Source: Rhizobium sp. WYJ-E13 | GTDB lineage: Bacteria; Pseudomonadota; Alphaproteobacteria; Rhizobiales; Rhizobiaceae | DNA: 64,000 nucleotides | Direction of reading: 5' to 3' | NCBI RefSeq assembly: GCF_018987265.1 | Contig: NZ_CP076853.1 | Coordinates: forward strand, 1,674,001-1,738,000 | Shown here: piece after piece, positions 10,733-19,862 of the stretch | Layout of the letters: every line of letters begins with the position of its first letter | Position numbering within the stretch: position 1 is the stretch's first letter | The notes under the pieces: model-generated | Told to the model about the DNA's origin: nothing | The model's input: only the letters and a program-made list of their open reading frames with translations | Databases searched by the model: none | Position numbers and translations under genes: made by a program

Positions 10733-11473
10733 ATGGCTGACATGACGGAAGCATCTGAAGCAAAACAGACAAGCGAGCGCAGCAAGCCGAAGGCGGCAGC
10801 ATCTGCCGGCCGCATCGTGCTCGCCGTCGATATCGGCGGCTCGCACGTGAAAGCGGAACTCAGCAGCGGCAGTGAGCGACGCTCGGTCGTTTCAGGGTCG
10901 AAGATGACGGCGGCCAGGATGGTGGACGCGCTCAGCGATCTCACCGCCGACTGGCAATATGACCTCGTCGCCATGGGCTATCCCGGCCCTGTCGCCGCTC
11001 ATCGCCCGGCAGCCGATCCGTTCAACCTCGGGCCGGGATGGAAGGGTTTCGATTTCGAGACAGCCCTCGGCAAGCCCGTGCGCATGGTCAACGACGCGCT
11101 GATGCAGGCGATCGGCAGCTACGAGGCGGGCCGCATGCTCTTCCTCGGCCTCGGCACCGGTCTCGGCTCGGCCATGATCGCCGAAAACGTCTGCATGCCG
11201 CTCGAACTGGCGCACATGCCCTACAAGAAGGCGACATTCGAAGATTATGTCGGCGAACGCGGCCTGGAAGGCCGCGGTAAAGGCAAATGGAGAAAGTCGG
11301 TCTTCGACGTCGCCGATCGCCTGAATGCTGCCCTGCTGCCCGATTACATCGTCATCGGCGGCGGCAATGTCGAACGGCTCAAGGAATTACCGCCGAAGTG
11401 CCGGCGCGGCAACAATGACAACGCCTTCCGCGGCGGTTTCCGGATCTGGCTCGACGAGAGCCTGCGGCTGTGA
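10733..11473 (+). CDS. ppgK: ROK-family sugar kinase, polyphosphate-glucokinase-like
   Basis: Probable glucokinase. The 246-residue protein has a phosphate-1 loop (VLAVDIGGSHVKAEL), the catalytic Asp in VNDALMQA, and a GLGTGLGSAM phosphate-2 segment. It lacks the Cys-rich zinc motif of classical ROK proteins, which is typical of the PpgK branch. GGGAGGAG (10717-10724) precedes the ATG. Divergence from the GH15 glucoamylase suggests one alpha-glucan to glucose 6-phosphate route. Whether polyphosphate or ATP is the donor cannot be told from the sequence. Confidence 0.85.
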   Translation: MADMTEASEAKQTSERSKPKAAASAGRIVLAVDIGGSHVKAELSSGSERRSVVSGSKMTAARMVDALSDLTADWQYDLVAMGYPGPVAAHRPAADPFNLGPGWKGFDFETALGKPVRMVNDALMQAIGSYEAGRMLFLGLGTGLGSAMIAENVCMPLELAHMPYKKATFEDYVGERGLEGRGKGKWRKSVFDVADRLNAALLPDYIVIGGGNVERLKELPPKCRRGNNDNAFRGGFRIWLDESLRL

Positions 11474-11528
11474 GCGGCAGTGAAACTGATGTGTTTGAAG
11501 CCCCCTTGGGCGGCGGAAGGTGATGACA

Positions 11529-12341
11529 ATGCTGGACAAGGACAAGCTGTTCGTCGGCTCGATTCCGGAAAACTACGACCGTTACATGGTGCCGCTGATT
11601 TTCGAGCCCTTCGCCGCGGACCTTGCGCAGAGGGCGGCATCCCTGTCGCCCGGCGCCGTTCTGGAAAGCGCAGCTGGCTCCGGGGTTGTGACCCGCGCAT
11701 TGGCGCCGAAACTGTCGTCGGGCGCACGCTATGTCGTCACCGATCTCAACCAGCCGATGCTTGACTACGCCGCTTCGCAACAGGGCCTCGATGATCGCCT
11801 GGAATGGCGCCAGGCGGATGCTCTGGCGCTGCCGTTTGAAAATGCCGCCTTCGATCTCGTCTGCTGTCAGTTTGGCGCGATGTTCTTCCCGAACCGCATA
11901 TCGGGCTACCGCGAAGCAAAACGTGTCCTGAAGCCCGGCGGACATTTCCTGTTCAACGTATGGGACCGTATCGAGGAGAATGTTTTTGCCGACGATGTGA
12001 CAAATGCCCTCGCAACAATGTTTCCGGACGATCCGCCGCGCTTCCTTGCCCGCACGCCGCATGGCTATCATGACAAGGCGCTGATCCGCGCCGAGCTGGA
12101 AGAGGCGGGTTTCTCTAATGTGATGATCGAAACGAGAGCCGAGCAGAGCCGCGCCTCCTCACCCCGGATTCCTGCGCTCGCCTATTGCCACGGGACCGTC
12201 CTTCGCAGCGAAATCGAAGCCAGAGCTCCGGGAAAACTGGACGTTGCGACCGACTGTGCCGCATCCGCGATTGCCGACCGGCATGGCGACAGTGAGGTTG
12301 CTGCCAAAATTCAGGCCCACGTCATCATGGCAGTCGCGTAG
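11529..12341 (+). CDS. Class I SAM-dependent methyltransferase
   Basis: 270-residue methyltransferase of the Methyltransf_11/UbiE-like group. Motif I is degenerate (AVLESAAGSGVVTRAL instead of E/DxGxGxG), followed by VTDLNQPML, the acidic post-I residue binding SAM, and LKPGGHFLFNVWD (motif III). The start at 11529 is preferred because GGAAGG (11515-11520) is 8 bases upstream; GTG and ATG codons nearer the Shine-Dalgarno are too close. It follows the kinase on the same strand after 55 bases. The substrate is unknown. Confidence 0.88.
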   Translation: MLDKDKLFVGSIPENYDRYMVPLIFEPFAADLAQRAASLSPGAVLESAAGSGVVTRALAPKLSSGARYVVTDLNQPMLDYAASQQGLDDRLEWRQADALALPFENAAFDLVCCQFGAMFFPNRISGYREAKRVLKPGGHFLFNVWDRIEENVFADDVTNALATMFPDDPPRFLARTPHGYHDKALIRAELEEAGFSNVMIETRAEQSRASSPRIPALAYCHGTVLRSEIEARAPGKLDVATDCAASAIADRHGDSEVAAKIQAHVIMAVA

Positions 12342-12460
12342 ACTGGCTGGATTGCGCTTTCCGATGGCGGCAACGATTCGGGGGATGCAAGGCTTGGCCT
12401 GATGGCAGGGGCGGCGATAGGGGCCGCTTTGCTCGCGAAGGATTGACCGGCCGATACGGC

Positions 12461-13687
12461 TCAGGCGGAAAGCTGCAGCAGGATCCCACTTGCTGCCATC
12501 AGCAGCACGACGATCCATGGCGGCGCCTTCCAGACGGCCAGCAGGAGGAAGCCGGAGAGCGCAAGGGCAAAATCGGCCGATGTGAGGACCGCGCTTGTCC
12601 ATACCGGATTGTAGAGGGCTGCACCCAGCACGCCGACCACGGCTGCATTTGCGCCACGCATGGCCGCCTGCGCCAGCGGATAGGTGCTGAGCCTGTCCCA
12701 GAAAGGCAGGGTGCCGAGCAGCAGCAGAAGGCCGGGCAGAAAGATGGCGACGAGAGCGATGGCCGCGCCAGCGATACCGTTTGGAGCCGGCCCCATCACC
12801 GCCCCGAGATAGGCCGAAAACGTGAAAAGCGGACCAGGTACCGCCTGCGCAACGCCGTAACCGGCGAGAAACGCGTTTTCCGAAACCCAGCCCGACCGCA
12901 CGACCTCCGTTTCGAGCAGCGGCAGGACGACATGCCCGCCGCCGAACACCAGCGCACCCGAGCGATAGAAGGCATCGAAAAGGCGCAGCCCCTGCGAATC
13001 CATGACGGAAGCGATGAGCGGCAATCCGAACAGCAGGAGCAGGAACGCCAGCAGACAGGTGAGGCCTGCAGATCTCGATATTCCGAACGAAAAACCTGTC
13101 CGTTGCTCGACTGCTGCCCCGCGGCAAAGGACGAGCCCTGAAACGGCACCCAGCACGATGGCTGCGAGCTGGCCCAATGTCCCTCCTGCTGTCACCATGA
13201 AAATCGCGGCCAGCGCGATGCCGGCGCGCGGCCGGTCAGGCGTCAGCGATCGTGCCATGCCCCAGACGGCCTGCGCCACGACCGCCACGGCGACGAGCTT
13301 CAATCCGTGCAGCAGGCCTTGCCCGGCAGGATTGTCGAGCGCGGTGGCGGCGGTCGCGAAGATGAGGAGGATCAGGGCAGACGGAAGCGTGAATGCGCTC
13401 CACGCCGCAAGCGCCCCAAGCGGTCCGCCGCGCAAGAGGCCCATCGCAAAGCCGACCTGGCTCGATGCGGGACCGGGAAGAAACTGACAGAGGGCAACGA
13501 GATCGGCATAGCCCTTCTCGTCGATCCATTTGCGCCGCGTCACGAGTTCGTCACGGAAATAGCCGAGATGCGCGATCGGTCCGCCGAATGACGTGAGGCC
13601 AAGCTTCAGGAAGGCGCCGAAGACCTCCGCAGGCGTACCTGCCGATGGAGCCGCCGTCTTCTCCTCAGTTATTTCCTTTGCATCCAC
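12461..13687 (-). CDS. chrA: Chromate transporter, CHR family (long form)
   Basis: Inner-membrane protein of 408 residues with the two homologous CHR halves of long-chain ChrA. The N-terminal half carries FLKLGLTSFGGPIAHLGYFRDE and QFLPGPASSQVGFAMG. The C-terminal half repeats the pattern with FYRSGALVFGGGHVVLPLLE and GVAQAVPGPLFTFSAYLG. The family exports chromate and confers resistance. No chrB-like regulator is adjacent; a 12-bp inverted repeat lies 112 bases upstream. Confidence 0.92.
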   Translation of the reverse strand: MDAKEITEEKTAAPSAGTPAEVFGAFLKLGLTSFGGPIAHLGYFRDELVTRRKWIDEKGYADLVALCQFLPGPASSQVGFAMGLLRGGPLGALAAWSAFTLPSALILLIFATAATALDNPAGQGLLHGLKLVAVAVVAQAVWGMARSLTPDRPRAGIALAAIFMVTAGGTLGQLAAIVLGAVSGLVLCRGAAVEQRTGFSFGISRSAGLTCLLAFLLLLFGLPLIASVMDSQGLRLFDAFYRSGALVFGGGHVVLPLLETEVVRSGWVSENAFLAGYGVAQAVPGPLFTFSAYLGAVMGPAPNGIAGAAIALVAIFLPGLLLLLGTLPFWDRLSTYPLAQAAMRGANAAVVGVLGAALYNPVWTSAVLTSADFALALSGFLLLAVWKAPPWIVVLLMAASGILLQLSA

Positions 13688-13798
13688 GCCAATATTCCCC
13701 GTTGCTCCGCCCCCGTATCCTCATCATCAATGACAGCACAATGACAACAGGTGATTTCGATGTCGGTCGAATAAGCCGTTGCAGATCTTGTGGCGGCA

Positions 13799-13823
13799 CG
13801 GATCAGTCAGCCTGACGGATCCG
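13799..13823. promoter_or_regulatory. Palindrome upstream of chrA, possible operator
   Basis: CGGATCAGTCAG and CTGACGGATCCG form 12-bp arms with one mismatch around a single C. The site lies in the 264-base gap between chrA and the DUF1254 gene, both on the minus strand, so it could be a chrA operator or an end-of-transcript hairpin. The rest of the gap shows no gene. Confidence 0.4.
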
Positions 13824-13951
13824 CGTTCGTGGGGGCAGCCGATCGCGGCGAATGCTTCGATGCGGGACGAATTATCGATGGAAAAGAAAGGCTTGACGGG
13901 ACGCGCTTGGGTCATCGCGCGCCCGCAAAGCCTCGGATGCAATTGGCCTTG

Positions 13952-15436
13952 TTACTGAGCAGCGAGCGGAGCCGCTGTAGCCGCACGCGTCACCGGCGGC
14001 GGGTTCCACTTGCCGATCAGCGCGCTGCCCTTCGGCGCATAGAGCCTCATCGTCAGATTATACGGGCCGTTCGGCGCCGGCAGCCAGTTCCATTCCCTAT
14101 CCTTCCCGGGGCTTTCGGTCTGGAAATAAAGGTCGAGCGAGCCGTCGGCGTTATACTGGAACGGCATCCAGCTGCTGACCGCGAAACGGTTAAGCGGGTT
14201 GGCGACCTGGAAGCCGTCGCTGTCATAGAGGGTGACCGACCAGAAAGCGTTGACCGGCGGAATCGCCTCCTTTTCGAAATGGATGGTGTAATTGCTTCGT
14301 CCGTCCAGCGGGTTGCCGGTTTCATCCGCAAGGTTCAGCGGATAGATGGCGTCTTCAGGCAGATTGGCGCCAAGTCCCTGTTGCGCCACGATCGCCCGTT
14401 TCAGGTAGTAATTGCCATAGACGCCCATCGTGTCGGTGTTCATCGACCAGCCATTGACCACGCGTGCCAATGTCTTCAGCTTCCAGCCCATGAGCGCCTG
14501 CGCATCCTGCGGTGCCGTCTTCAACGCTTTCTGAACGATGGGATCGGCCTTGGACAGGTCAAAGCTCTTGCCGGGCTCGATACCGATCTGCTTCATGCGG
14601 GCAATGATCGGTTGATCGGTGCTGTGCGGCGGATGAAGTTTCAGGAGTTCGGCAGCGTAAGCGAAATAGTCTTCCGCCGAAGCCGTATCGGCCTGCATCT
14701 TAGGCGGCGTCTTCATGTCGACGGAAGGGTCTATCTTGACCTCGGCCGGCTTGGCGTCTTTGCCCCACTGCGACAGCGGCGTGATCTTGTAGCCGTCCTG
14801 GATCTTGTGAACGGCATCGTAGTCATCGGGGCCATCGGTCTTGGTGCGCCCGATGATCCAGACATAGGGCGTCGGAGCGTCGATCCGTTCGGTCCCATCA
14901 GGCAGCTTGAATTCGTCGAACCTGTCGCGAAGCTCGGGCCTCCAGCCGGGCGGTGCGATCAGGAAATTTCCGGCCGATGTTCCGGTCGTTCGCCAGCCCG
15001 GCGCGGCGAACACATCCGTCCACATGTCCAGCATCGGCAGTAGGTAATAGCGGCCTCCGGTATCCGGCGCGGTAACCACCACCGGCTCCGTCGTCAGATC
15101 GAGCCAGCCGCTCGAATAGAGCGTGTCGAAATTCGGCCGGACCACGGCCTTCATGTCCGCCGTCGGAAACGCGCGGATATTGATGAACCGGTTGGGCGGA
15201 CCGCCGATTGCCCCCTCCTTCGGTTCCATGTTGGTCAATTGCTTGCGGGTGATGTCCATCGTTATCAGCGGATAAAAATAGACATAGGCCTCGATGCCGA
15301 TCTGACGCGCCTCCTCCTCCGTCAGGGAGGCGGCCCTGGCCTCAGGTGCGGCCGGAATGGCCATCGAAGCAATTGACAGGAAGACGAACGACATAGGCGT
15401 TCGCAACAGGCGTTTGATCCCAAACTGGATTGTCAT
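13952..15436 (-). CDS. DUF1254/DUF1214 secreted protein
   Basis: 494-residue exported protein of unknown biochemical role. A signal peptide (MTIQFGIKRLLRTP onward, cut near ARA-ASL) precedes the DUF1254 domain (about 45-175, AYVYFYPLITMDITRK) and a C-terminal DUF1214 domain (about 355-475, FWSVTLYDSDGFQVANPLNR). The start at 15436 is chosen over the longer frame because of the signal peptide and a GGGGGGAAA Shine-Dalgarno. It is preceded at 137 bases by copy A of the shared 18-bp motif, linking it to the OmpA operon and the sulfatase. Confidence 0.88.
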   Translation of the reverse strand: MTIQFGIKRLLRTPMSFVFLSIASMAIPAAPEARAASLTEEEARQIGIEAYVYFYPLITMDITRKQLTNMEPKEGAIGGPPNRFINIRAFPTADMKAVVRPNFDTLYSSGWLDLTTEPVVVTAPDTGGRYYLLPMLDMWTDVFAAPGWRTTGTSAGNFLIAPPGWRPELRDRFDEFKLPDGTERIDAPTPYVWIIGRTKTDGPDDYDAVHKIQDGYKITPLSQWGKDAKPAEVKIDPSVDMKTPPKMQADTASAEDYFAYAAELLKLHPPHSTDQPIIARMKQIGIEPGKSFDLSKADPIVQKALKTAPQDAQALMGWKLKTLARVVNGWSMNTDTMGVYGNYYLKRAIVAQQGLGANLPEDAIYPLNLADETGNPLDGRSNYTIHFEKEAIPPVNAFWSVTLYDSDGFQVANPLNRFAVSSWMPFQYNADGSLDLYFQTESPGKDREWNWLPAPNGPYNLTMRLYAPKGSALIGKWNPPPVTRAATAAPLAAQ

Positions 15437-15570
15437 GTGCGTTTCCCCCCGAACGAAATGAAGAACCCGGCAGGACCTCGATTTACGCCGGCGCATCTTT
15501 GGCGAGACCAAGATGGCCAAGGTACTCGGACCTGCTGAGCGACCCGACCGAAACATAAAGGGCGTATATC

Positions 15571-15607
15571 CGGAAGTACGTTACAGTAAACGGCGCCGTA
15601 AATGGCC
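15571..15607 (-). promoter_or_regulatory. Shared 18-bp motif, copy A
   Basis: Read towards the DUF1254 gene this is GTTTACTGTAACGTACTT, preceded 6 bases earlier by ATTTAC. It is one of three near-identical sites within 5 kb (also at 16371-16407 and 20670-20707). The core contains TTAC-n-GTAA dyad symmetry typical of repressor sites. It lies midway between the divergent DUF1254 and LysE-family genes and could serve both. Confidence 0.6.
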
Positions 15608-15721
15608 GGGATACAGAACTCTTTGCTTCGATCCGGAGCAGGATATTGGCTTTGATTGAAGGCCCTTCCGCAAATGTCAGGCGAATGCCATAACTCGATT
15701 CCCGACACGGAGGAGGACGAC

Positions 15722-16357
15722 ATGACTGAAATGACGGTTCTTGCATTTGCGCTCGTGGCATTCATCGGCATCGCCACGCCCGGCCCGACCGTGCTTCTCG
15801 CCCTGACGAACGGCTCGAAATTCGGAGTGCGCCGGGCGATATCGGGCATGATCGGTGCTGTCATGTCCGACTTCGTGCTGATCGGCGCAGTCGCATTGGG
15901 TCTTGGCGCCCTGCTCGCGGCCTCGGAATTCTGGTTCACCGTCGTCAAATGGGTCGGCGTCTGCTACCTCGTCTTCCTGGGTGTCATGCTGCTGCGTTCG
16001 AAGGGAACGCTTGACGTCTCGCTGCGCTCTGAAAGCGGAAACGCAGCCGCTTCGGCAGTGACGATCTTCCTGAAGAGCTTTCTCGTCGCCGTCACCAACC
16101 CGAAGGGCTATCTGTTCTTCTCGGCCTTCCTGCCGCAATTCATTGATCCCTCGGGTCCGCAGGTCGAGCAATATGCCATGCTCGCCCTCGTCTTCGCCGC
16201 CATCGATTTCATGGTCATGTTCGGCTACGCGGCTCTCGGCTCGCAGGCCGTCCGGCTGCTCCGGAAATCGGGCGCGCTCTGGCTCGACCGGATCTGCGGC
16301 AGCGCGCTTCTGACGCTTGCCGGGTCCTTGGCGCTCTATCGGCGGGCCAGCACGTAA
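15722..16357 (+). CDS. LysE/RhtB-family amino acid exporter
   Basis: 211-residue inner-membrane exporter with about six hydrophobic segments. It has the family signature near the N-terminus (GIATPGPTVLLALTNGSKFG) and the FLKSFLVAVTNPKGYLFFSAF block in the middle. The start at 15722 follows GGAGGAGG; the longer frame adds a non-homologous hydrophilic stretch. Members export Lys, Arg, homoserine, threonine or toxic analogues; the substrate here cannot be assigned. Confidence 0.9.
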   Translation: MTEMTVLAFALVAFIGIATPGPTVLLALTNGSKFGVRRAISGMIGAVMSDFVLIGAVALGLGALLAASEFWFTVVKWVGVCYLVFLGVMLLRSKGTLDVSLRSESGNAAASAVTIFLKSFLVAVTNPKGYLFFSAFLPQFIDPSGPQVEQYAMLALVFAAIDFMVMFGYAALGSQAVRLLRKSGALWLDRICGSALLTLAGSLALYRRAST

Positions 16358-16370
16358 CTCCCCTCACCTG

Positions 16371-16407
16371 CCGATTTACAGCGAGTTTACGGTAACGTAC
16401 TTATCCG
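16371..16407 (+). promoter_or_regulatory. Shared 18-bp motif, copy B
   Basis: Read towards the Cys-rich/OmpA operon this is GTTTACGGTAACGTACTT (16385-16402), preceded 5 bases earlier by ATTTAC. It ends 76 bases before the start codon at 16478. The orientation relative to the gene is the same as in copies A and C. Confidence 0.6.
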
Positions 16408-16477
16408 AACTCTCCCGATCTGCATTCAATAGTCCCGAGGGGGCGCCGTTCCGGCGCCGCAACAGGAGGGCTTGTGC

Positions 16478-16900
16478 ATGCGTGGAGTATGGAGACTGAC
16501 TGGCGCGGCGGCGATCGCCATCATCGCCTGGACGGGTGCGGCGAAGGCAGACACGATCAGCTATGCCGATGCGATCACCGTGCTCGCGAAGGATTGCGGC
16601 GCCGATATCAAGAGGCTCTGCAAGGGGCTGAACCTCGGCAATAACAGGATCGCCGATTGCCTCGCACAGAATGCGGGCAAGGTCTCGCCAACCTGCACAT
16701 CCACGCTTGCGAGTGTCGCGGCATCGATCCAGAAGCGGGAGCAGGCACAGACGGCCTACAGTAAGGTCTGCGCCACCGACATGGCGCGGCGCTGCAATGG
16801 CGTTGTCGGCGACGGCTACATTCTCGCATGCCTGGCCAAAAAGCAGAAAACGATCAGTGCCCGGTGCAATCAGGCGATATCAGATGCAGGCTGGAGGTAA
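16478..16900 (+). CDS. Secreted cysteine-rich repeat protein
   Basis: 140-residue exported protein with a signal peptide ending near AKA-DTIS. The mature part has two repeats of a Cys-rich unit: CGADIKRLCKGLNLGNNRIADCL...CT and CATDMARRCNGVVGDGYILACL...C. They resemble the Cys-rich repeat family first described in Golgi apparatus protein 1. Eight cysteines suggest disulfides in the periplasm. AGGAGGG (16464-16470) fixes the ATG at 16478. First gene of a three-gene operon behind motif copy B. Function unknown. Confidence 0.82.
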   Translation: MRGVWRLTGAAAIAIIAWTGAAKADTISYADAITVLAKDCGADIKRLCKGLNLGNNRIADCLAQNAGKVSPTCTSTLASVAASIQKREQAQTAYSKVCATDMARRCNGVVGDGYILACLAKKQKTISARCNQAISDAGWR

Positions 16901-16904
16901 GGTC

Positions 16905-17483
16905 ATGATGTCCAGAAAAATCGCCCTCGCCGGCTTTGCTGCCGCCCTCCTCTTGCCCGCTCTTGCGTTTGCGCAGCAAGTCTCCCAGGAGCGGATCATC
17001 AACGGTCTTGGAAAGCTTCAGGGGGCAGCGCCTATCGTCGACGTCGAACTGCTGAGACAGGAGGCACTGAACGGGTCCGGAAAACAGATGTCCGGCCTGC
17101 CGAACTGGAGCAAGGTGGCGCGCCTGCCGCAGATGGTGGTCGAGATCGACTTCGCGAACGATTCCGTCGCCATCGAGCCGGAATCCTACCGCACGCTCGG
17201 CATGATCGCCGATGCGCTGCATCACCCGAACCTCTGGGCCTACAAGTTCCTCGTCGTCGGCCATACGAGTTCGACCGGCACCGACCAGCACAATCTCGAC
17301 CTCAGCCAGCAGCGGGCCGAAGCGATCAAGGAGATCCTTTCGACCACCTTCGCGATCGATCCGAGTCGCCTTTATGCGGTCGGGGTCGGCGAATATTTCC
17401 CGATCGAGGGCTCGAAATCGGAGGCCGCTAATAATAGGCGCGTCCAGCTTTACAATCTCGGTGTCTTCACGAAAAAGCCGTGA
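16905..17483 (+). CDS. OmpA-family peptidoglycan-associated protein
   Basis: 192-residue exported protein with a signal peptide (MMSRKIALAGFAAALLLPAL, cut near AFA-QQ). The C-terminal OmpA domain (about 75-185) has VEIDFANDSVAIEPES, VVGHTSSTGTDQHNLDLSQQRA and NNRRVQL, the usual peptidoglycan-binding pattern. It lacks a lipobox and a beta-barrel, so it is probably periplasmic and bound to the wall. It starts 4 bases after the Cys-rich gene stop, indicating one operon. Confidence 0.9.
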   Translation: MMSRKIALAGFAAALLLPALAFAQQVSQERIINGLGKLQGAAPIVDVELLRQEALNGSGKQMSGLPNWSKVARLPQMVVEIDFANDSVAIEPESYRTLGMIADALHHPNLWAYKFLVVGHTSSTGTDQHNLDLSQQRAEAIKEILSTTFAIDPSRLYAVGVGEYFPIEGSKSEAANNRRVQLYNLGVFTKKP

Positions 17484-17504
17484 GCGACGAAGCCGGAGGC
17501 ATCG

Positions 17505-18314
17505 ATGGATTTCCTTCGTGATCTTGCCGGATGGAGCGTGCTGGCCGTCGCGGTACTTCTGCTGGTCGTGCAGCTCGTTGCACACGAAATCGGCTATCGC
17601 TTCGGTTCCGCGCGTAAGCCGAATGTTGCGGGCCAGGCAGAAAATGTCGGCGTCGTCGTTGCCGGCATGCTGGGCCTGCTCGCCTTCGTGCTTGCGCTCA
17701 CGCTTTCCTATTCGACCGCCCGTTTCAACGAGCGGCGCGAGGGCACGTTGAGTGAAGCCAACGCCATCGGCACCGCCTGGCTGCGGGCGGTCGCGATCGG
17801 CACGCCTGATGCTGTCAAGGTGGCGCGGCTGCTCGAAGATTATCTGAATGCCCGGGAGGCCTTCGTCAAAGCTGGCTTCGATTCCGATGCCATCGCCAGC
17901 GCCAACCAGGAAACCTCCCGCCTGCAGCAATCGATTTGGGCCGGCGTCAGCGCCATCGTGCGTGAGCGTCCGGATCCTGTCACGGCCGCGCTGATGGCGT
18001 CCGTCAACGAAGTCTTCGATACCGGCTCGGCGGAGCGTTTCGCCATGGGCATACGTCTGCCGCCGCAGATTTTCTGGCTGTTAGCCGGCGTCATGTTGCT
18101 CAGCATGGCCTCGGTCGGCTATCAGTTCGGGCTCCGAGGCCGGCCGGTGCGCGTTCTCATTCTGCTGCTGACGATCGTATGGACGGCGATTATAGTTAAC
18201 ATCCTGGATCTCGCCTCGCCAAGGGTCGGCAATTTCCGCACCAATGCCATCGTCTACGAATGGACGCGCCAGGGCTTTTCGGGCATGGCAGCGCCGCCAG
18301 CCACATCGCAGTGA
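17505..18314 (+). CDS. DUF4239 (bestrophin-like) membrane protein
   Basis: 269-residue membrane protein with two N-terminal spans (about 11-30 and 48-68), a cytoplasmic helical segment with the conserved EANAIGTAWLRA motif, and two C-terminal spans (about 188-230). This layout matches the DUF4239 family, distantly related to bestrophin-like channels. The ATG follows GGAGG and lies 21 bases after the OmpA-like gene, so it is the third gene of that operon. The transported ion, if any, is unknown. Confidence 0.82.
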   Translation: MDFLRDLAGWSVLAVAVLLLVVQLVAHEIGYRFGSARKPNVAGQAENVGVVVAGMLGLLAFVLALTLSYSTARFNERREGTLSEANAIGTAWLRAVAIGTPDAVKVARLLEDYLNAREAFVKAGFDSDAIASANQETSRLQQSIWAGVSAIVRERPDPVTAALMASVNEVFDTGSAERFAMGIRLPPQIFWLLAGVMLLSMASVGYQFGLRGRPVRVLILLLTIVWTAIIVNILDLASPRVGNFRTNAIVYEWTRQGFSGMAAPPATSQ

Positions 18315-18359
18315 ATACGGCCCGGGCTCCTGTCGCCGTCAGGTGACGTTGCCGAAATT

Positions 18360-19805
18360 CTATTTCTGTAGCGCTTCGCCGGCATCCGGGCGTTCTCCCA
18401 CGCGCGCCACGAGCAGCGAATAGGCCACGTAATATTTGTAGATATTGCTGACATACTGGACCGTCTCTCGGCCGACGATCTCGGAGGCGGCATTCTCGAC
18501 ATTGCCGAACCAGACATTGGGGTCGAGCCCCATGGCTTTGGCCTTGTCGCGGAATTTCCTCAGGTTCCCCGGTCCGGCATTATAGGCGGCGAAGGCAAAG
18601 AGCTGCCTGTCCTTGGCGTCCAGCCCTTCATCGTCGATATAGGTGTTGATCAGGTGGCGCAGATATTTCGCACCCGCTTCGACATTGCGGTCGGCATCCT
18701 TGTCGATCCCGGTGATGCCGACCACCTTGTCCTTTGCTGTAGAGGGGAGCATCTGCATGACGCCGACTGCCCCGCGCGGCGAGCGCCTGGACTGGTCGAG
18801 CTGCGATTCCTGATAGCCCTGCGCCAACAGCATCAGATAGTCGAAGGAATAGGTCCCGCCATATTTGCGAAAGATCTCGACGAGCTTCTGGAAACGGTCG
18901 ACGTCGGCGGGCGAATAGGCGCGTTTGACGATCTTGTCCTGCTTGTAGAAGGTGTTGCGCAGAATATTGCCGAAGGTCGTGCCGACCTTATGGGTGGCCA
19001 CGAATGCGTTGAGCTCAACCATGAATTGCGGACTGTTCTTGCGGATCGCCCAGGCGATCTTGCCTTGCGATGACAGCACGACATCATGGCGCACCTTCAT
19101 GTCGGCAAAGACATGCGTCCAGATATCCGCTTTGTAGACATCGACGATGGTGAAAGGCAGAAGCTCGGCATTGACCATCTCCATAAGGTCTTCATCCTCG
19201 AGGCTCTCGTCCATCAGGTCGATGACGATCTCGGACTTGCCTGCGGCAGAAAGCGCCTTGTTCTTCGCCAGGAGGTGTTCGTGATAGCTGCTGGTGGCCC
19301 GCACGGCCACATGCTGACCGGACAGATCGTCGAGGCTTGAAACCGGCGGGCTGCCCGGAGATGCGACCAGGACTTCCTCGGCATTTTCATAAAGCGGATC
19401 GGTAAAATCCACCTGGCGCAGCCGCTCCTCCGTGATCGTCAGGTTCGCCATGACGATATCGCCATAGCCCTCGTTCAGCGAGGTCAACAGCTTGTCGCGC
19501 GGCGTCGGCACGAAGACGATGTTGACATGATCGATCTGCTTCTTGCGGTCCTTGTTGAGGACCTTTTCGAGCTCCAGCCCGAATTGCACTGCCGTGCCGA
19601 ACTGGCGGCCCTTGTCGACGAAATAGATCGTCTTGCTGTAGGGAACGAGCACGCGAACGATGCGGCGCTCCTTCATCGCATTGAGATCGATGACGTGCTT
19701 CTGGATGAGGCCGGGAGAACCCGCCTTCTCGGCTGCCGCCGGCGTCGTCCAAAGCGACGCGGCAACGAACAACAGGACAAATAGCACCTTCAAGAACGAG
19801 CTCAT
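18360..19805 (-). CDS. mltF: MltF-like lytic transglycosylase with solute-binding domain
   Basis: 481-residue exported protein combining a family-3 solute-binding domain (about 45-285) with a C-terminal SLT lytic transglycosylase domain (about 310-440), as in MltF. The catalytic Glu is about residue 333 in QGYQESQLDQ, followed by GAVGVMQMLPSTA and AAYNAGPGN. It cleaves peptidoglycan glycan strands in the periplasm. The signal peptide starts at MSSFLKVLF; GGGAGG supports 19805. It lies 57 bases downstream of the truncated sulfatase frame, probably co-transcribed with it. Confidence 0.9.
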   Translation of the reverse strand: MSSFLKVLFVLLFVAASLWTTPAAAEKAGSPGLIQKHVIDLNAMKERRIVRVLVPYSKTIYFVDKGRQFGTAVQFGLELEKVLNKDRKKQIDHVNIVFVPTPRDKLLTSLNEGYGDIVMANLTITEERLRQVDFTDPLYENAEEVLVASPGSPPVSSLDDLSGQHVAVRATSSYHEHLLAKNKALSAAGKSEIVIDLMDESLEDEDLMEMVNAELLPFTIVDVYKADIWTHVFADMKVRHDVVLSSQGKIAWAIRKNSPQFMVELNAFVATHKVGTTFGNILRNTFYKQDKIVKRAYSPADVDRFQKLVEIFRKYGGTYSFDYLMLLAQGYQESQLDQSRRSPRGAVGVMQMLPSTAKDKVVGITGIDKDADRNVEAGAKYLRHLINTYIDDEGLDAKDRQLFAFAAYNAGPGNLRKFRDKAKAMGLDPNVWFGNVENAASEIVGRETVQYVSNIYKYYVAYSLLVARVGERPDAGEALQK

Positions 19806-19862
19806 AGAGGCCTCCCCAGCATCGGCCGTCAACACATCTGGTGAACATTGCGGCTTCGGTCT

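Noticed and set aside
13727..13942. 71-codon minus-strand frame between chrA and the DUF1254 gene
   Set aside because: Composition is unlike neighbouring genes, no clear start signal and no homology.
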